Assembly (NCBI RefSeq): GCF_022348165.1
Contig: NZ_JAKRFI010000002.1
Span: 558,001-622,000, forward strand
DNA: 64,000 bases
From: Halomonas sp. McH1-25
GTDB taxonomy: Bacteria; Pseudomonadota; Gammaproteobacteria; Pseudomonadales; Halomonadaceae
Direction of reading: 5' to 3'
The stretch's first letter is position 1; each line of letters begins with the position of its first letter. Both the position numbers and the translations under genes were made by a program. Positions 34,655-42,553 of this stretch are shown here, in pieces. The notes under the pieces were generated by a model that had not been told where the DNA came from, did not search any database, and saw nothing but the letters and a program-made list of their open reading frames with translations.

Positions 34655-35379
34655 GACGAGGAGTCCGAAAGGTTCAGGGGAGCGAAAGGGGCCTGGCTCG
34701 TCAGGTCCATGGCGCCATGGCGTTCCAGCACTTCGTGGGGCGTGGCCCACTGGGCATGGCCGCCGGTCAGCGTCAGCACGCAATCGGCCAGACGCGACAG
34801 ATGCTCCAGGTCGTGAAGTACCACGATAATGGTCGAGCCCTGATCGGCCATGTCGCGCAGCACTTGGATAAGCACGTTGACGGTGTCGCTGTCGACATTG
34901 GCGAAGGGTTCATCGAGCAGCAGCAGCTCGGCTTCCTGCATCAGCGTGCGGCCGAGCAGGGCGCGCTGGCGCTGGCCACCGGAGAGTTCGCCGAGCGGCC
35001 GGTGCGACAGGTGAGTGATTCCCAGGCGCTGCATCACGGCGCGGGCCTGACGATACTGCGATGAGCGATAGCCCCTGAGTGCGCCCCGGGTCGGCCAGCT
35101 ACCGGTCATCACCAGTTCCTCGACGCTCATCGGGAAGCTCAGATCCAGAGCCAGTTGCTGGGGCAGCCAGGCACGACGCTCCTTGGGCACGTCGCACTCG
35201 ATACGCCCAGCCAGGGGCGGCAGAATGCCCATGATGCCTTGGATCAGCGTGCTCTTGCCGGCGCCGTTGGCGCCGACCAGCGCAGTGATCGCACCATCGG
35301 GAAAACTGCCCGACAGCCCTTCGAGGACCGTGCGCGCGCCCTGGGCCAGGGACAGGTCATCGAGACGCAGACGTGACAT
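34642..35379 (-). CDS. znuC: Zinc ABC transporter ATPase ZnuC
   Basis: 245 residues. Walker A is LVGANGAGKSTLIQG, the signature is LSGGQRQRALLGRTL and Walker B is LLLLDEPFANVD with the switch histidine in VVLHDLEHL. Family and operon position identify it as the zinc importer ATPase. Its ATG shares bases with the stop of the small ORF before it (TGATG), so its translation is likely coupled to that ORF. Confidence 0.92.
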   Translation of the reverse strand: MSRLRLDDLSLAQGARTVLEGLSGSFPDGAITALVGANGAGKSTLIQGIMGILPPLAGRIECDVPKERRAWLPQQLALDLSFPMSVEELVMTGSWPTRGALRGYRSSQYRQARAVMQRLGITHLSHRPLGELSGGQRQRALLGRTLMQEAELLLLDEPFANVDSDTVNVLIQVLRDMADQGSTIIVVLHDLEHLSRLADCVLTLTGGHAQWATPHEVLERHGAMDLTSQAPFAPLNLSDSSSCST

Positions 35380-35525
35380 CAGCCCCACGCTCCCATGGCC
35401 CAGGCTACCGTCAGCCACAGCAGGGCCAGCGGCGCCGCGGCGATCATCAAGCGGCGACGTGCCGACAGTGACATCAACGAGAAATGGCAGGGCCCATCGG
35501 GCCGGTGATGGTGACGATGCGCCAT
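35379..35525 (-). CDS. Small His-rich single-span membrane protein leading the znu operon
   Basis: 48 residues: N-terminus MAHRHHHRPDGPCHF with four histidines and one cysteine, a basic stretch SARRRL, then one hydrophobic helix (MIAAAPLALLWLTVAWAMG). GGAG lies eight bases before the ATG at 35525, and the stop overlaps the znuC start as TGATG. It is directly behind the Zur box, so it should be induced under zinc shortage. The positive residues before the helix predict that the His-rich end stays in the cytoplasm. I do not recognise a named family; a role as a zinc-handling or assembly subunit is only inference. Confidence 0.6.
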   Translation of the reverse strand: MAHRHHHRPDGPCHFSLMSLSARRRLMIAAAPLALLWLTVAWAMGAWG

Positions 35526-35552
35526 GAATGGGACTCCGACAATGAGGCGGAG

Positions 35553-35565
35553 GTTATAACATAAC
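35553..35565 (-). promoter_or_regulatory. Zur box upstream of the znu operon
   Basis: GTTATAACATAAC here, read on the minus strand as GTTATGTTATAAC, agrees with the core of the known gammaproteobacterial Zur site (GTTATANTATAAC) at all but one defined base. It sits 28 bases before the first ORF of the operon, where a Zur repressor would block the promoter when zinc is sufficient. Confidence 0.75.
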
Positions 35566-35619
35566 AAAATGGCCTCGCCTAGGGGGCGTCAGGCAAGCCA
35601 CCGGCTTTTTTGGCAACGC

Positions 35620-36294
35620 TCAGTAATGGATATCGATGCCGACCCGGTTGGGGGTCATGATCCAGGCATACTGGTAATCGAGGCTGACATCGCCCAGCGA
35701 CAGGCGTGCCGGTTGGAAGCGGTTCAATGCGCTTCCCGCCTGGGTCGGCTGGGTGCGAATCTGCAGTTCACTGACGAGCATGCCGGTGGCGAAGTTGAGC
35801 GCACCGTCGCCTGGCCGGTCATCACCCAGGCCGATTGCCAATCCCCCCAGCGTATTGACGATCAGTGAGTCCAGCCTGGCTTGCCAGGCACGACGCTCAC
35901 GCTCTTCGGCGGCGACTTGCTGCATGAGCTCCCGGGCTTCGCGCAGGTCGCCGGCGTCGCGAAGATCGGCCAGTTCATAGCGTGCCGACACGTGCGGCTG
36001 GGCGTCCAGCAAGGTGCCGCCCAGCGCCAGCGCCGACTTTACCGTGCCTACCCGGGCGTCGAAGCGATCGTCGCTGTCTTCCGCTTCACTGGCCTCGTGG
36101 ATATTGATACCCAGGCCGACGGCATAGACGCCACTCCAACCATAGCGCCAGATCTCGCCCTGGGTCGCACCGCGGTTCAGAGCCTCGCTGTAGGCCTGCC
36201 ATTCCTCTGCCTGGGTAGCCCTTGGCTGGCCCTGAGCGGCCGAAGCGAACAGCGTGAGGGAGACAGCGACCAGCAAAGGGCGCAAGGCGGGCAT
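35620..36294 (-). CDS. Hypothetical exported protein
   Basis: 224 residues from the ATG at 36294, with a signal peptide ending at ASAAQG. The mature part has GWSGVYAVGLGINIHEA, a charged helix (LREARELMQQVAAEERERRAWQ broken into arginine- and glutamate-rich turns near the middle) and glycine-rich strands near the end (NTLGGLAIGLGDDRPGDGA). I do not recognise the family. It lies between the zinc operon and betT, reading away from betT. No link to either is evident. Confidence 0.65.
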   Translation of the reverse strand: MPALRPLLVAVSLTLFASAAQGQPRATQAEEWQAYSEALNRGATQGEIWRYGWSGVYAVGLGINIHEASEAEDSDDRFDARVGTVKSALALGGTLLDAQPHVSARYELADLRDAGDLREARELMQQVAAEERERRAWQARLDSLIVNTLGGLAIGLGDDRPGDGALNFATGMLVSELQIRTQPTQAGSALNRFQPARLSLGDVSLDYQYAWIMTPNRVGIDIHY

Positions 36295-36475
36295 CGGCAA
36301 CTCCTGGGGATTCAAGCGAATGGATCGCAGGCAAGTGTAGAAGATTCCGCGTCGTCTGGTAGCCTGCCAAGTCGCCATGAGTCAACGCTCACTCATGCTC
36401 TACGCTATAAGGCACAGTGCAAAATGTGTCATGACATTCAATCATCTCTCATACTGACCAATCAGGGACATTCAC

Positions 36476-38536
36476 ATGAGCTCCCAGGACAATAGCGAGT
36501 CGCTAGCGCGGGATCGTCTGAATCCGGTGGTCTTCTACAGTTCGGTGATCGGCATCGTGGCCTTCTCGCTGTGGACCATGATCGCTACCGAGCAGGCCAA
36601 CAACATCATCAATGCCATCCTCGGCTGGATCGCCAACACCTTTGGCTGGTATTACTTTCTGACCGTGGTGATCTATCTGGTCTTCGTGATCGGGCTGGCG
36701 CTGTCGCGCTATGGCAAGATCCGCTTGGGCCCGGAACACTCCCGGCCGGATTTCAACATCTTTTCATGGTCGGCGATGCTGTTCTCGGCGGGAATCGGCA
36801 TCGGGGTGATCTTCTTCGCCCTGGCCGAGCCGCTGACCCAATTCTACAATGCGCCCAACGCGCCCGAGGACGATATCGCCGCGGCGCGCCATGCCATGAA
36901 GATTACCTTCCTGCACTGGGGGCTATCGGGCTGGGGCATCTACACGCTGGTAGGCATGTCGCTGGCGTTCTTCAGCTACCGGCACAATTTGCCACTGACC
37001 ATCCGCAGCTCGCTCTACCCGATCTTCGGCGACCGCATCTACGGCACCATCGGTCACGTCGTCGATACTGCCGCGGTACTGGGCACGGTATTCGGCATTG
37101 CCGCCAGTTTGGGCATCGGCATCATCCAGCTCAACTTCGGGCTCGACTACATGTTCGGCATTCCCGAGAGTGTCTGGACCCAGGCCGTGCTGGTGCTGTG
37201 CATCGTACTGTTCGCGACGATCTCGGCAGTGACCGGTGTGGAGCGCGGCATTCGCCGGCTATCGGAATTCAATATCCTGCTGGCGGTAGCGCTGCTGCTG
37301 TTCGTGCTGTTCGCCGGCAAGACCATCTTCCTGCTCAACGCGCTGGTCATGAACATCGGCGACTACCTGTCCGACTTCATCAGCCTGTCGTTCAACACCT
37401 ATGCCTTCGATCCGCCCACCGCCTGGCTCAATGGCTGGACGCTGTTCTTCTGGGCCTGGTGGATTGCCTGGGGGCCGTTCGTCGGGCTGTTCCTGGCGCG
37501 TATCTCGCGTGGGCGTACCATCCGTACCTTCGTGCTGGGCACGTTGACGCTGCCCATCATCTTCATGATGTTGTGGATGTCGCTGCTGGGTAACAGCGCC
37601 ATCGACATGGCCATGAATGGCGCTACCGAGTTCGGACAGCAGGTCATGGACAATCCCCCCTCGGGCATCTACCTGTTTCTGGAACAATATCCCTGGCCGA
37701 TCTTCACCACCATTGCAGTGAGCATCCTGGCCATCGTGTTCTTCGTGACTTCCGGTGACTCCGGGGCGCTGGTGCTGTCGAATTTCACGTCGATCCTCAC
37801 CGACGTCAATCACGATGCCCCGATCTGGATGCGCATCCTGTGGTCGGGGGTGATCGGTATCCTGACGCTGTCGTTGCTGATCGCCGGCGGGCTGACCACC
37901 TTGCAGAGCGCAGTGGTGATTACCGGATTGCCATTCTCGGTGGTGCTGTTCTTCATGATCGCCGGGCTGTACCAGGCGCTCAAGACCGAGGCCTTCAAGG
38001 AAGACAGTCGGCAGGCGAGCCTGGCGGGACAGCTATCCGGGCGCACCGGCGGTGGACGCGGCGCCGCCCAGGGCTGGCAGCAGCGTCTGAAGCGGGCGAT
38101 GAGCTTTCCCGATCGCAAGGAGGCCCAGCGCTTCATGAATAACGTCTGCAAGCCGGCCATGGAAGCGGTGCGGGATTCGCTGAGCGAGGAAAACGTCGAA
38201 GTGGAGATCCATGAGGGCACCCAAAACGGCGACGACTACCTCTCGCTCAACGTCAACTTCGGCGAGGAGCAGAACTTTACCTATCAGGTCTGGAGCCAAG
38301 GGTTCACCACGCCCGGCTTTGCCATGCACACCCCGCATGCCAAGAGTCGTTACTACCGGATCGAGGTGTACCTGATGGAGGGCAGTCAAGGCTACGACCT
38401 GATGGGCTATACCCGCGATCAGGTGATCGAAGACATTCTCGACCAGTACGAGCGGCACATGCACTACCTGCACCTCAACCGCGAGTCGCCGGGCAACGTC
38501 AATATGCCCGATAGCTCCATGCAACCCCCCGCCTAG
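36476..38536 (+). CDS. betT: BCCT family choline/betaine transporter (BetT-like)
   Basis: 686 residues, close to the length of E. coli BetT. Twelve membrane helices are expected; the BCCT signature WTLFFWAWWIAWGPFVGLF falls near residue 322, and GIGIGVIFFALAEPLTQF near residue 105 contains the small-residue segment involved in sodium or proton coupling. A hydrophilic C-terminal domain of about 170 residues follows the last helix; in BetT-type carriers this domain senses osmotic stress. It imports choline or betaine for osmoprotection. Stand-alone gene with a hairpin after it. A glycine betaine carrier rather than choline is possible. Confidence 0.9.
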   Translation: MSSQDNSESLARDRLNPVVFYSSVIGIVAFSLWTMIATEQANNIINAILGWIANTFGWYYFLTVVIYLVFVIGLALSRYGKIRLGPEHSRPDFNIFSWSAMLFSAGIGIGVIFFALAEPLTQFYNAPNAPEDDIAAARHAMKITFLHWGLSGWGIYTLVGMSLAFFSYRHNLPLTIRSSLYPIFGDRIYGTIGHVVDTAAVLGTVFGIAASLGIGIIQLNFGLDYMFGIPESVWTQAVLVLCIVLFATISAVTGVERGIRRLSEFNILLAVALLLFVLFAGKTIFLLNALVMNIGDYLSDFISLSFNTYAFDPPTAWLNGWTLFFWAWWIAWGPFVGLFLARISRGRTIRTFVLGTLTLPIIFMMLWMSLLGNSAIDMAMNGATEFGQQVMDNPPSGIYLFLEQYPWPIFTTIAVSILAIVFFVTSGDSGALVLSNFTSILTDVNHDAPIWMRILWSGVIGILTLSLLIAGGLTTLQSAVVITGLPFSVVLFFMIAGLYQALKTEAFKEDSRQASLAGQLSGRTGGGRGAAQGWQQRLKRAMSFPDRKEAQRFMNNVCKPAMEAVRDSLSEENVEVEIHEGTQNGDDYLSLNVNFGEEQNFTYQVWSQGFTTPGFAMHTPHAKSRYYRIEVYLMEGSQGYDLMGYTRDQVIEDILDQYERHMHYLHLNRESPGNVNMPDSSMQPPA

Positions 38537-38555
38537 GCGTCGTAACTGGCGGGGT

Positions 38556-38591
38556 ATCGGCGCCGTTCACCCAGTGGTGGACGGCGCCGAT
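38556..38591 (+). terminator. Long hairpin after betT
   Basis: ATCGGCGCCGT/ACGGCGCCGAT form an 11-base stem that continues as CACC/GGTG around CAGT with one mismatched pair. Only a few T residues follow, so it is a probable terminator or transcript end stabiliser. Confidence 0.6.
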
Positions 38592-39134
38592 GTCGTTTCA
38601 ATTGAGATGGTGTGCAAGAGGGTTTCATTAGTTACGCATGCCTAGGTATCAACCCGCATTCTTTCAGCTAGGCAGCGTCCCATCGGAGTTCGTCTTGTCG
38701 GTGGGTAAACGCTGCCGATTCTGCGCCGGTAGGTTATGGCTTTGGTAGGTGATCTCGCTGCGCGATCGATTGAGTCGATGATCGATATGGGCGAGAAGAA
38801 ACAGTTGTGCGGCAAGGAAGACAAAGCAGAACACGATGCCCTTGAGCATGGCGGTGAACTCTGACGTGAAAGAAGTGCCCTTCGCGCAGTGTAGGGCGAA
38901 ACGGGACGCTCAAATAGATAGCGGCAATGTTTTATTTTACGAGTCACCTGGCAGCGTCAGCGATTTAAGGGGTGCTTTTGTTGTTTTGTATCGATGCGTT
39001 GAATTTTGTATATAAACACACTATTCCAATTATCTCAGTTACTTATCGTGTGCTTTTTGTCTGTGCAGGTCGCAAGGTGTGGTCTAGCTTGGTACAGGCA
39101 GCATGACTTATGTTTCTGCACAAAGGAGAACGTC
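38592..39134. other. Intergenic region between betT and the PRC-barrel gene
   Basis: 543 bases. It contains one plausible small minus-strand gene (38664-38849). The remaining part from about 38930 to 39100 is AT-rich and should hold the promoters for the PRC-barrel gene; no hairpin or operator was identified. Confidence 0.4.
38664..38849 (-). CDS. Possible small membrane protein
   Basis: 61 residues beginning MLKGIVFCFVFLAAQLFLLA, a single hydrophobic segment, then a hydrophilic tail (HNLPAQNRQRLPTDKTNSDG). The N-terminal hydrophobic/polar split is unlike random shadow frames, but the ribosome site is weak and no family is recognised. Could be a single-span protein or a secreted peptide. Confidence 0.35.
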   Translation of the reverse strand: MLKGIVFCFVFLAAQLFLLAHIDHRLNRSRSEITYQSHNLPAQNRQRLPTDKTNSDGTLPS

Positions 39135-39662
39135 ATGAAAAGGACAGCATTGGCCATCGCCATCGGCGCCTTGAGCGGCAGCCTGTCAATGGGCATCTTG
39201 GCTCAGGAGAGCGGTCAGACGGAGCCGGATCAGGGCCAGATGGGGCAGGCTGAAGGACAGCAGACCCAGCAGGAATCTATGACCCAGCAGGACCCGAGCG
39301 GTAGCCAGCAAGGCGGGCAGCAGGGCGATCTCATGTCCATGCCGGTGAGCGAGATCGAGGGTATGCAGGTCGTCAATCAGGATGGTCAGGAGTTGGGCGA
39401 GGTCGAGCGTGTCGCCATCAGTAACCAGGACAATCAGGTTTACGCCATCGTCTCGGTCGGCGGTTTCCTGGGGATCGGTGACGAAAGTGTCGCTCTGCCG
39501 ATCGAGGAAATGAACTTACAGAAGGATCATCTGGTACTCCAGACCAACCGAAGCGAGGATGAACTGCAGCAGTCAGCCGAAGATTACAATGAGGAAGACT
39601 ACCAGGCCGTCGAGGGCGATACCGCTCTCTCCGATGCGGCTAGTGGTGTGGCATCCAACTAG
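39135..39662 (+). CDS. Exported PRC-barrel domain protein
   Basis: 175 residues with a signal peptide (MKRTALAIAIGALSG to ILAQ), a Gln-rich low-complexity linker (about residues 30-65, for example GQMGQAEGQQTQQES), and a PRC-barrel-like domain (MSMPVSEIEGMQVVNQDGQE, YAIVSVGGFLGIGDESVALP). The acidic C-terminal tail is usual in halophiles. AAGGAGAA precedes the ATG. PRC-barrel proteins of this exported sort are common stress-linked proteins in Halomonas and related bacteria, but their exact function is unknown. Confidence 0.82.
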   Translation: MKRTALAIAIGALSGSLSMGILAQESGQTEPDQGQMGQAEGQQTQQESMTQQDPSGSQQGGQQGDLMSMPVSEIEGMQVVNQDGQELGEVERVAISNQDNQVYAIVSVGGFLGIGDESVALPIEEMNLQKDHLVLQTNRSEDELQQSAEDYNEEDYQAVEGDTALSDAASGVASN

Positions 39663-39680
39663 CCAAAAGACATGACATCG

Positions 39681-39707
39681 AAGGCGCGGACTAAGCCGCG
39701 CCTTTTT
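39681..39707 (+). terminator. Intrinsic terminator of the PRC-barrel gene
   Basis: Perfect stem AAGGCGCGG/CCGCGCCTT, loop ACTAAG, followed by a run of T residues; begins 18 bases after the stop codon. A textbook rho-independent terminator. Confidence 0.9.
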
Positions 39708-39746
39708 GGTGCATCACTGACTGACTCGAAGTCGACATGGCAGACT

Positions 39747-39923
39747 TCAGTCCTCGCGTTGCTCGAATTCCTCGGCAGCGCGTATCGCTTCGGCTTGGGA
39801 TTCATGCTCGGAAACGACATTTTCGTTTTCCGGCTGGGATTCGTCGATCACCACCCAGCCAGTGATCTTGTCGTTGAGGTCCTTGGCGGCGAAAACGGGT
39901 TCTATACGGGCTTGTCTGGACAT
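39747..39923 (-). CDS. Small conserved-looking hypothetical protein
   Basis: 58 residues, highly charged: starts MSRQARIEPVFAAKD, central strand-like ITGWVVIDE, and an acidic helix ending with AEAIRAAEEFEQRED. A very good ribosome site (GGAGG, spacing five) precedes the ATG at 39923, and the codon choice is GC-rich at third positions. The helix end resembles short DUF2188-like proteins, but the match is too weak to name. It follows the metallothionein gene by 34 bases on the same strand and may be co-transcribed with it. Confidence 0.6.
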   Translation of the reverse strand: MSRQARIEPVFAAKDLNDKITGWVVIDESQPENENVVSEHESQAEAIRAAEEFEQRED

Positions 39924-39957
39924 GATGCCTCCTTGCTGTCGCTAAATGTCGAAACGT

Positions 39958-40161
39958 TCAGAACTGTTCGTGGGGAAGATCGCCCGATGCCGGCCGGTTG
40001 AGCTCGGTACAGGCACAGCCCTCGTGAACGCAATCCATGCCTTCCGGGTGACCGGCCGCGCAAGCGGTACAACAGTAGACCTCTCCTTCGGAAATCGAGG
40101 CCTGCTCGCTGGTGACGGTGTATTCGCAACCTGGGCAGGAGCAGGTTCCCATATCAGTCAT
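39958..40161 (-). CDS. Prokaryotic metallothionein (SmtA/BmtA family)
   Basis: 67 residues with nine cysteines (7, 9, 12, 30, 31, 34, 44, 49, 51) and His38 and His46, arranged as CSCPGC, CCTACAAGH and CVHEGCAC. This is the layout of SmtA, which folds around a zinc/cadmium cluster, except that the fourth cysteine of SmtA is Tyr14 here and an extra cysteine is present at 30. AGGAGG lies seven bases before the ATG. It would buffer zinc, cadmium or copper in the cytoplasm. No SmtB-type repressor is next to it. Confidence 0.85.
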   Translation of the reverse strand: MTDMGTCSCPGCEYTVTSEQASISEGEVYCCTACAAGHPEGMDCVHEGCACTELNRPASGDLPHEQF

Positions 40162-40401
40162 TGCATGTCCTCCTGTCGTGACATGGTCTTAGCGTAGAAG
40201 CTCAGCCGGAGATTGGAAAAGCCCGAATGCGTGGATGCGTGCCGATTTGGCCTGGCAGAGGAATACATGCAATGCGCGCGTTACAAAAAAAATGGAAGCG
40301 GATTGATCTAGGTTATTTTCTTGGATGACGAGCTTCGTTTGTCGCTAGAATGCCTCCTTTATTTTTATGCCTTATCTCATCCATCCGGGGGAGGCCCTGT
40401 C

Positions 40402-42063
40402 ATGCTTCGTCGTCTCTCACTGGGCAATCGGTTGGCTCTGGCCAGCGCGGGTCTCGTCATTAGTGCCATTGCCTTGCTTGGTTGGGCGATTTCCCATGAG
40501 GTCGAAGATCATTTGCATGACCTGATCGGCTCATCTCTTGCTGAAACCGCCTATCAAATGGCGGACAAGCTGGATCGCAGCATGGCGGCGCGCGTCCATG
40601 AGGTTCAATTGCTTCAGGACGTCCACGCCTTGACCGCGGAAATAGACCATGCACATATGCGTGAGCTCATCGAGCAGTTGCAGGCGAGCTATGAGGTGGC
40701 GTCCTGGATCGGTATTACCGACCCGGCAGGAACGGTAATTGCCGCCACCGATGGGCTGCTCGAGGGCAACAACATCGCTCACCGTCCGGTTTTCTTGCAG
40801 GGGCGCCAGGCACTTTGGGTCGGTGACGTACATGAAGCGGTCATGTTGGCGCAGCTGCTGCCCAATCCTAGTGGTGAGGCGATCAAGTTTGTCGATGTCG
40901 CGGCACCGCTCTACGGCGAGGATGGCGAATTCGCGGGTGTCTTGGCCGTTCATCTGAGCTGGGCGTGGGCAGAAAAGCTCAAGGCTTCCATGCTGTCGCC
41001 CCGTGAAAAGTCGCAGGATATCGAGGTCGTCGTCGTATCGAGTGATGGTACGGTCTTGCTGGGCCCACACGACCTGCTGGGAGCACCACTGACTTCGTTA
41101 GCCTCCGAGGGGACGTTTGGCAGCATCGGTTCGGACTGGTCCGTTGAAACCTGGCCGGACGGCAAGGACTATCTGACCGGACAAGCCAGCAGCGATGGAG
41201 AGGGCGTCTTTCCCGGCCTGGGTTGGACGGTCTTGACTCGTCGTCCCGTAGAGGCTGCCTTTGCCCCGTTGCGCACCTTGCAGGTCGAGATCGCAGTAGG
41301 CGGTCTTATCGTCGCGCTTTTCGTGGCCTTGGCCGGGTGGGGCATGCTCTCACGGCTGTCGGCGCCGTTGGCCCGGCTTTCCCGCGCTGCCGATGAGGTC
41401 AGGAAAGGCGCCGGAGCCAATACGATCCCCCTGGAACTCAGCTCCCCGGAACTCGCCAGGCTGTCGCGTTCGCTGCGCAGCATGGTGGGCCAGATCCTGA
41501 ACCAGCGTCAGGCCATCGATGAACTCCAGGACATTGCCAATGCCGATCCGCTGACTGGCCTGCCCAACCGTGCCTACTTGACTCGACACCTAGAGCAACG
41601 CCTGGGCAAGGCTCGCCAGTTACAAAGAAGCATCGCCTTCCTCTACATGGACCTGGACGGTTTCAAGCGCGTTAACGACACCTACGGCCATTACGCCGGC
41701 GATTGGCTGTTGATTGAAGTGGCGAAGCGGCTGCGTGACTGCTTGAGGGGTGAGGATGTCGCCATTCGTTTCGGGGGAGACGAGTTCGTGCTGATCGTCG
41801 AGGCGGATAGCGACAAAGCCCGCTGGCTGGTCCAGATGGTGGGCAAGCGCGTCATCCAGGCCGTCTCCGCCCCCGTCATGCTGCCCGACGGCCAGCAAGT
41901 GAGCGTCGGAGCCAGTATCGGCGTTGCGTTGTGGCCGGAGCAGGCGGAAACGCCGGACGAGGTCATGGCGTTCGCCGATTCAGCCCTATATGCCGCCAAG
42001 GCTGCCGGCAAGGGACGCATATTCCTGTACGGCAGCGAAGGGCAGACACAGGCACTGACCTGA
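40402..42063 (+). CDS. Membrane-bound diguanylate cyclase with Cache-type sensor domain
   Basis: 553 residues from the ATG at 40402 (GGAGG upstream). Topology: a first helix (about 13-31), a periplasmic Cache-like domain (about 32-300, including ASWIGITDPAGTVIAATDG and HRPVFLQG), a second helix (about 303-325), a HAMP linker and a GGDEF domain. The active site is FGGDEF near residue 456, with the product-inhibition site RGED five residues before it, so it should make cyclic di-GMP and be feedback inhibited. No EAL domain. Its ligand is unknown. Confidence 0.93.
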   Translation: MLRRLSLGNRLALASAGLVISAIALLGWAISHEVEDHLHDLIGSSLAETAYQMADKLDRSMAARVHEVQLLQDVHALTAEIDHAHMRELIEQLQASYEVASWIGITDPAGTVIAATDGLLEGNNIAHRPVFLQGRQALWVGDVHEAVMLAQLLPNPSGEAIKFVDVAAPLYGEDGEFAGVLAVHLSWAWAEKLKASMLSPREKSQDIEVVVVSSDGTVLLGPHDLLGAPLTSLASEGTFGSIGSDWSVETWPDGKDYLTGQASSDGEGVFPGLGWTVLTRRPVEAAFAPLRTLQVEIAVGGLIVALFVALAGWGMLSRLSAPLARLSRAADEVRKGAGANTIPLELSSPELARLSRSLRSMVGQILNQRQAIDELQDIANADPLTGLPNRAYLTRHLEQRLGKARQLQRSIAFLYMDLDGFKRVNDTYGHYAGDWLLIEVAKRLRDCLRGEDVAIRFGGDEFVLIVEADSDKARWLVQMVGKRVIQAVSAPVMLPDGQQVSVGASIGVALWPEQAETPDEVMAFADSALYAAKAAGKGRIFLYGSEGQTQALT

Positions 42064-42105
42064 AAAGAAACGCAGCAGCAAGCACCCCCTCAGTCGCACC
42101 GCCGG

Positions 42106-42414
42106 TCAATCGTCGTCTTCGTCGGCAGACGAAGTCTCGAAGGCCCGTTTGTCGTCGGGCAGACGGACGATGTCGCCCAGGGATAGGTCCCCCAACTGCT
42201 TCAGACGCTCGCCGCTATTATCGATCAGAGCAACGACCTCGCCGATACTGGTGGCGTCGCGGTAGGCCTCGACGCGCACACGTACGTTCGCGCCCCGGTA
42301 ACGCCCGCTGACGATGCTGCCGGGGTGGGGCTCGACGTAATCGTTGGGATCCTTGGCATAGTATGACTGGACACTCTGCGTGCCGGGCGTGTCCCATTCG
42401 ACGTGCTTGTGCAT
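42106..42414 (-). CDS. Hypothetical protein
   Basis: 102 residues, soluble, with beta-rich centre (IVSGRYRGANVRVRVEAYRD, ALIDNSGERL) and an acidic tail (SSADEDDD). AGGAGG lies four bases before the ATG, so expression is likely. I do not recognise the family. It is convergent with the diguanylate cyclase gene and separated from typA by a terminator of the latter. Confidence 0.6.
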   Translation of the reverse strand: MHKHVEWDTPGTQSVQSYYAKDPNDYVEPHPGSIVSGRYRGANVRVRVEAYRDATSIGEVVALIDNSGERLKQLGDLSLGDIVRLPDDKRAFETSSADEDDD

Positions 42415-42507
42415 GCTCCCTCCTTGGGTTTGAACGTTGGCTCTCCCAGCTTAGCCGGGCGTTGGGCGTTGAGGAAAGCCCGGTTGGTTGCCATGGGAGG
42501 CAAAAAA

Positions 42508-42531
42508 GAAAGGGGCCCTAAGGCCCCTTTC
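42508..42531 (-). terminator. Intrinsic terminator of typA
   Basis: Perfect ten-base stem GAAAGGGGCC/GGCCCCTTTC with loop CTAA, 22 bases after the typA stop; on the minus strand six T residues follow. Confidence 0.9.
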
Positions 42532-42553
42532 CAGCGTGCTTGCGTTACCGATT

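Noticed and set aside
39672-40001. Plus-strand frame of 109 codons after the PRC-barrel gene
   Set aside because: It starts before a strong terminator, has no ribosome site and is opposite two better-supported small minus-strand genes.
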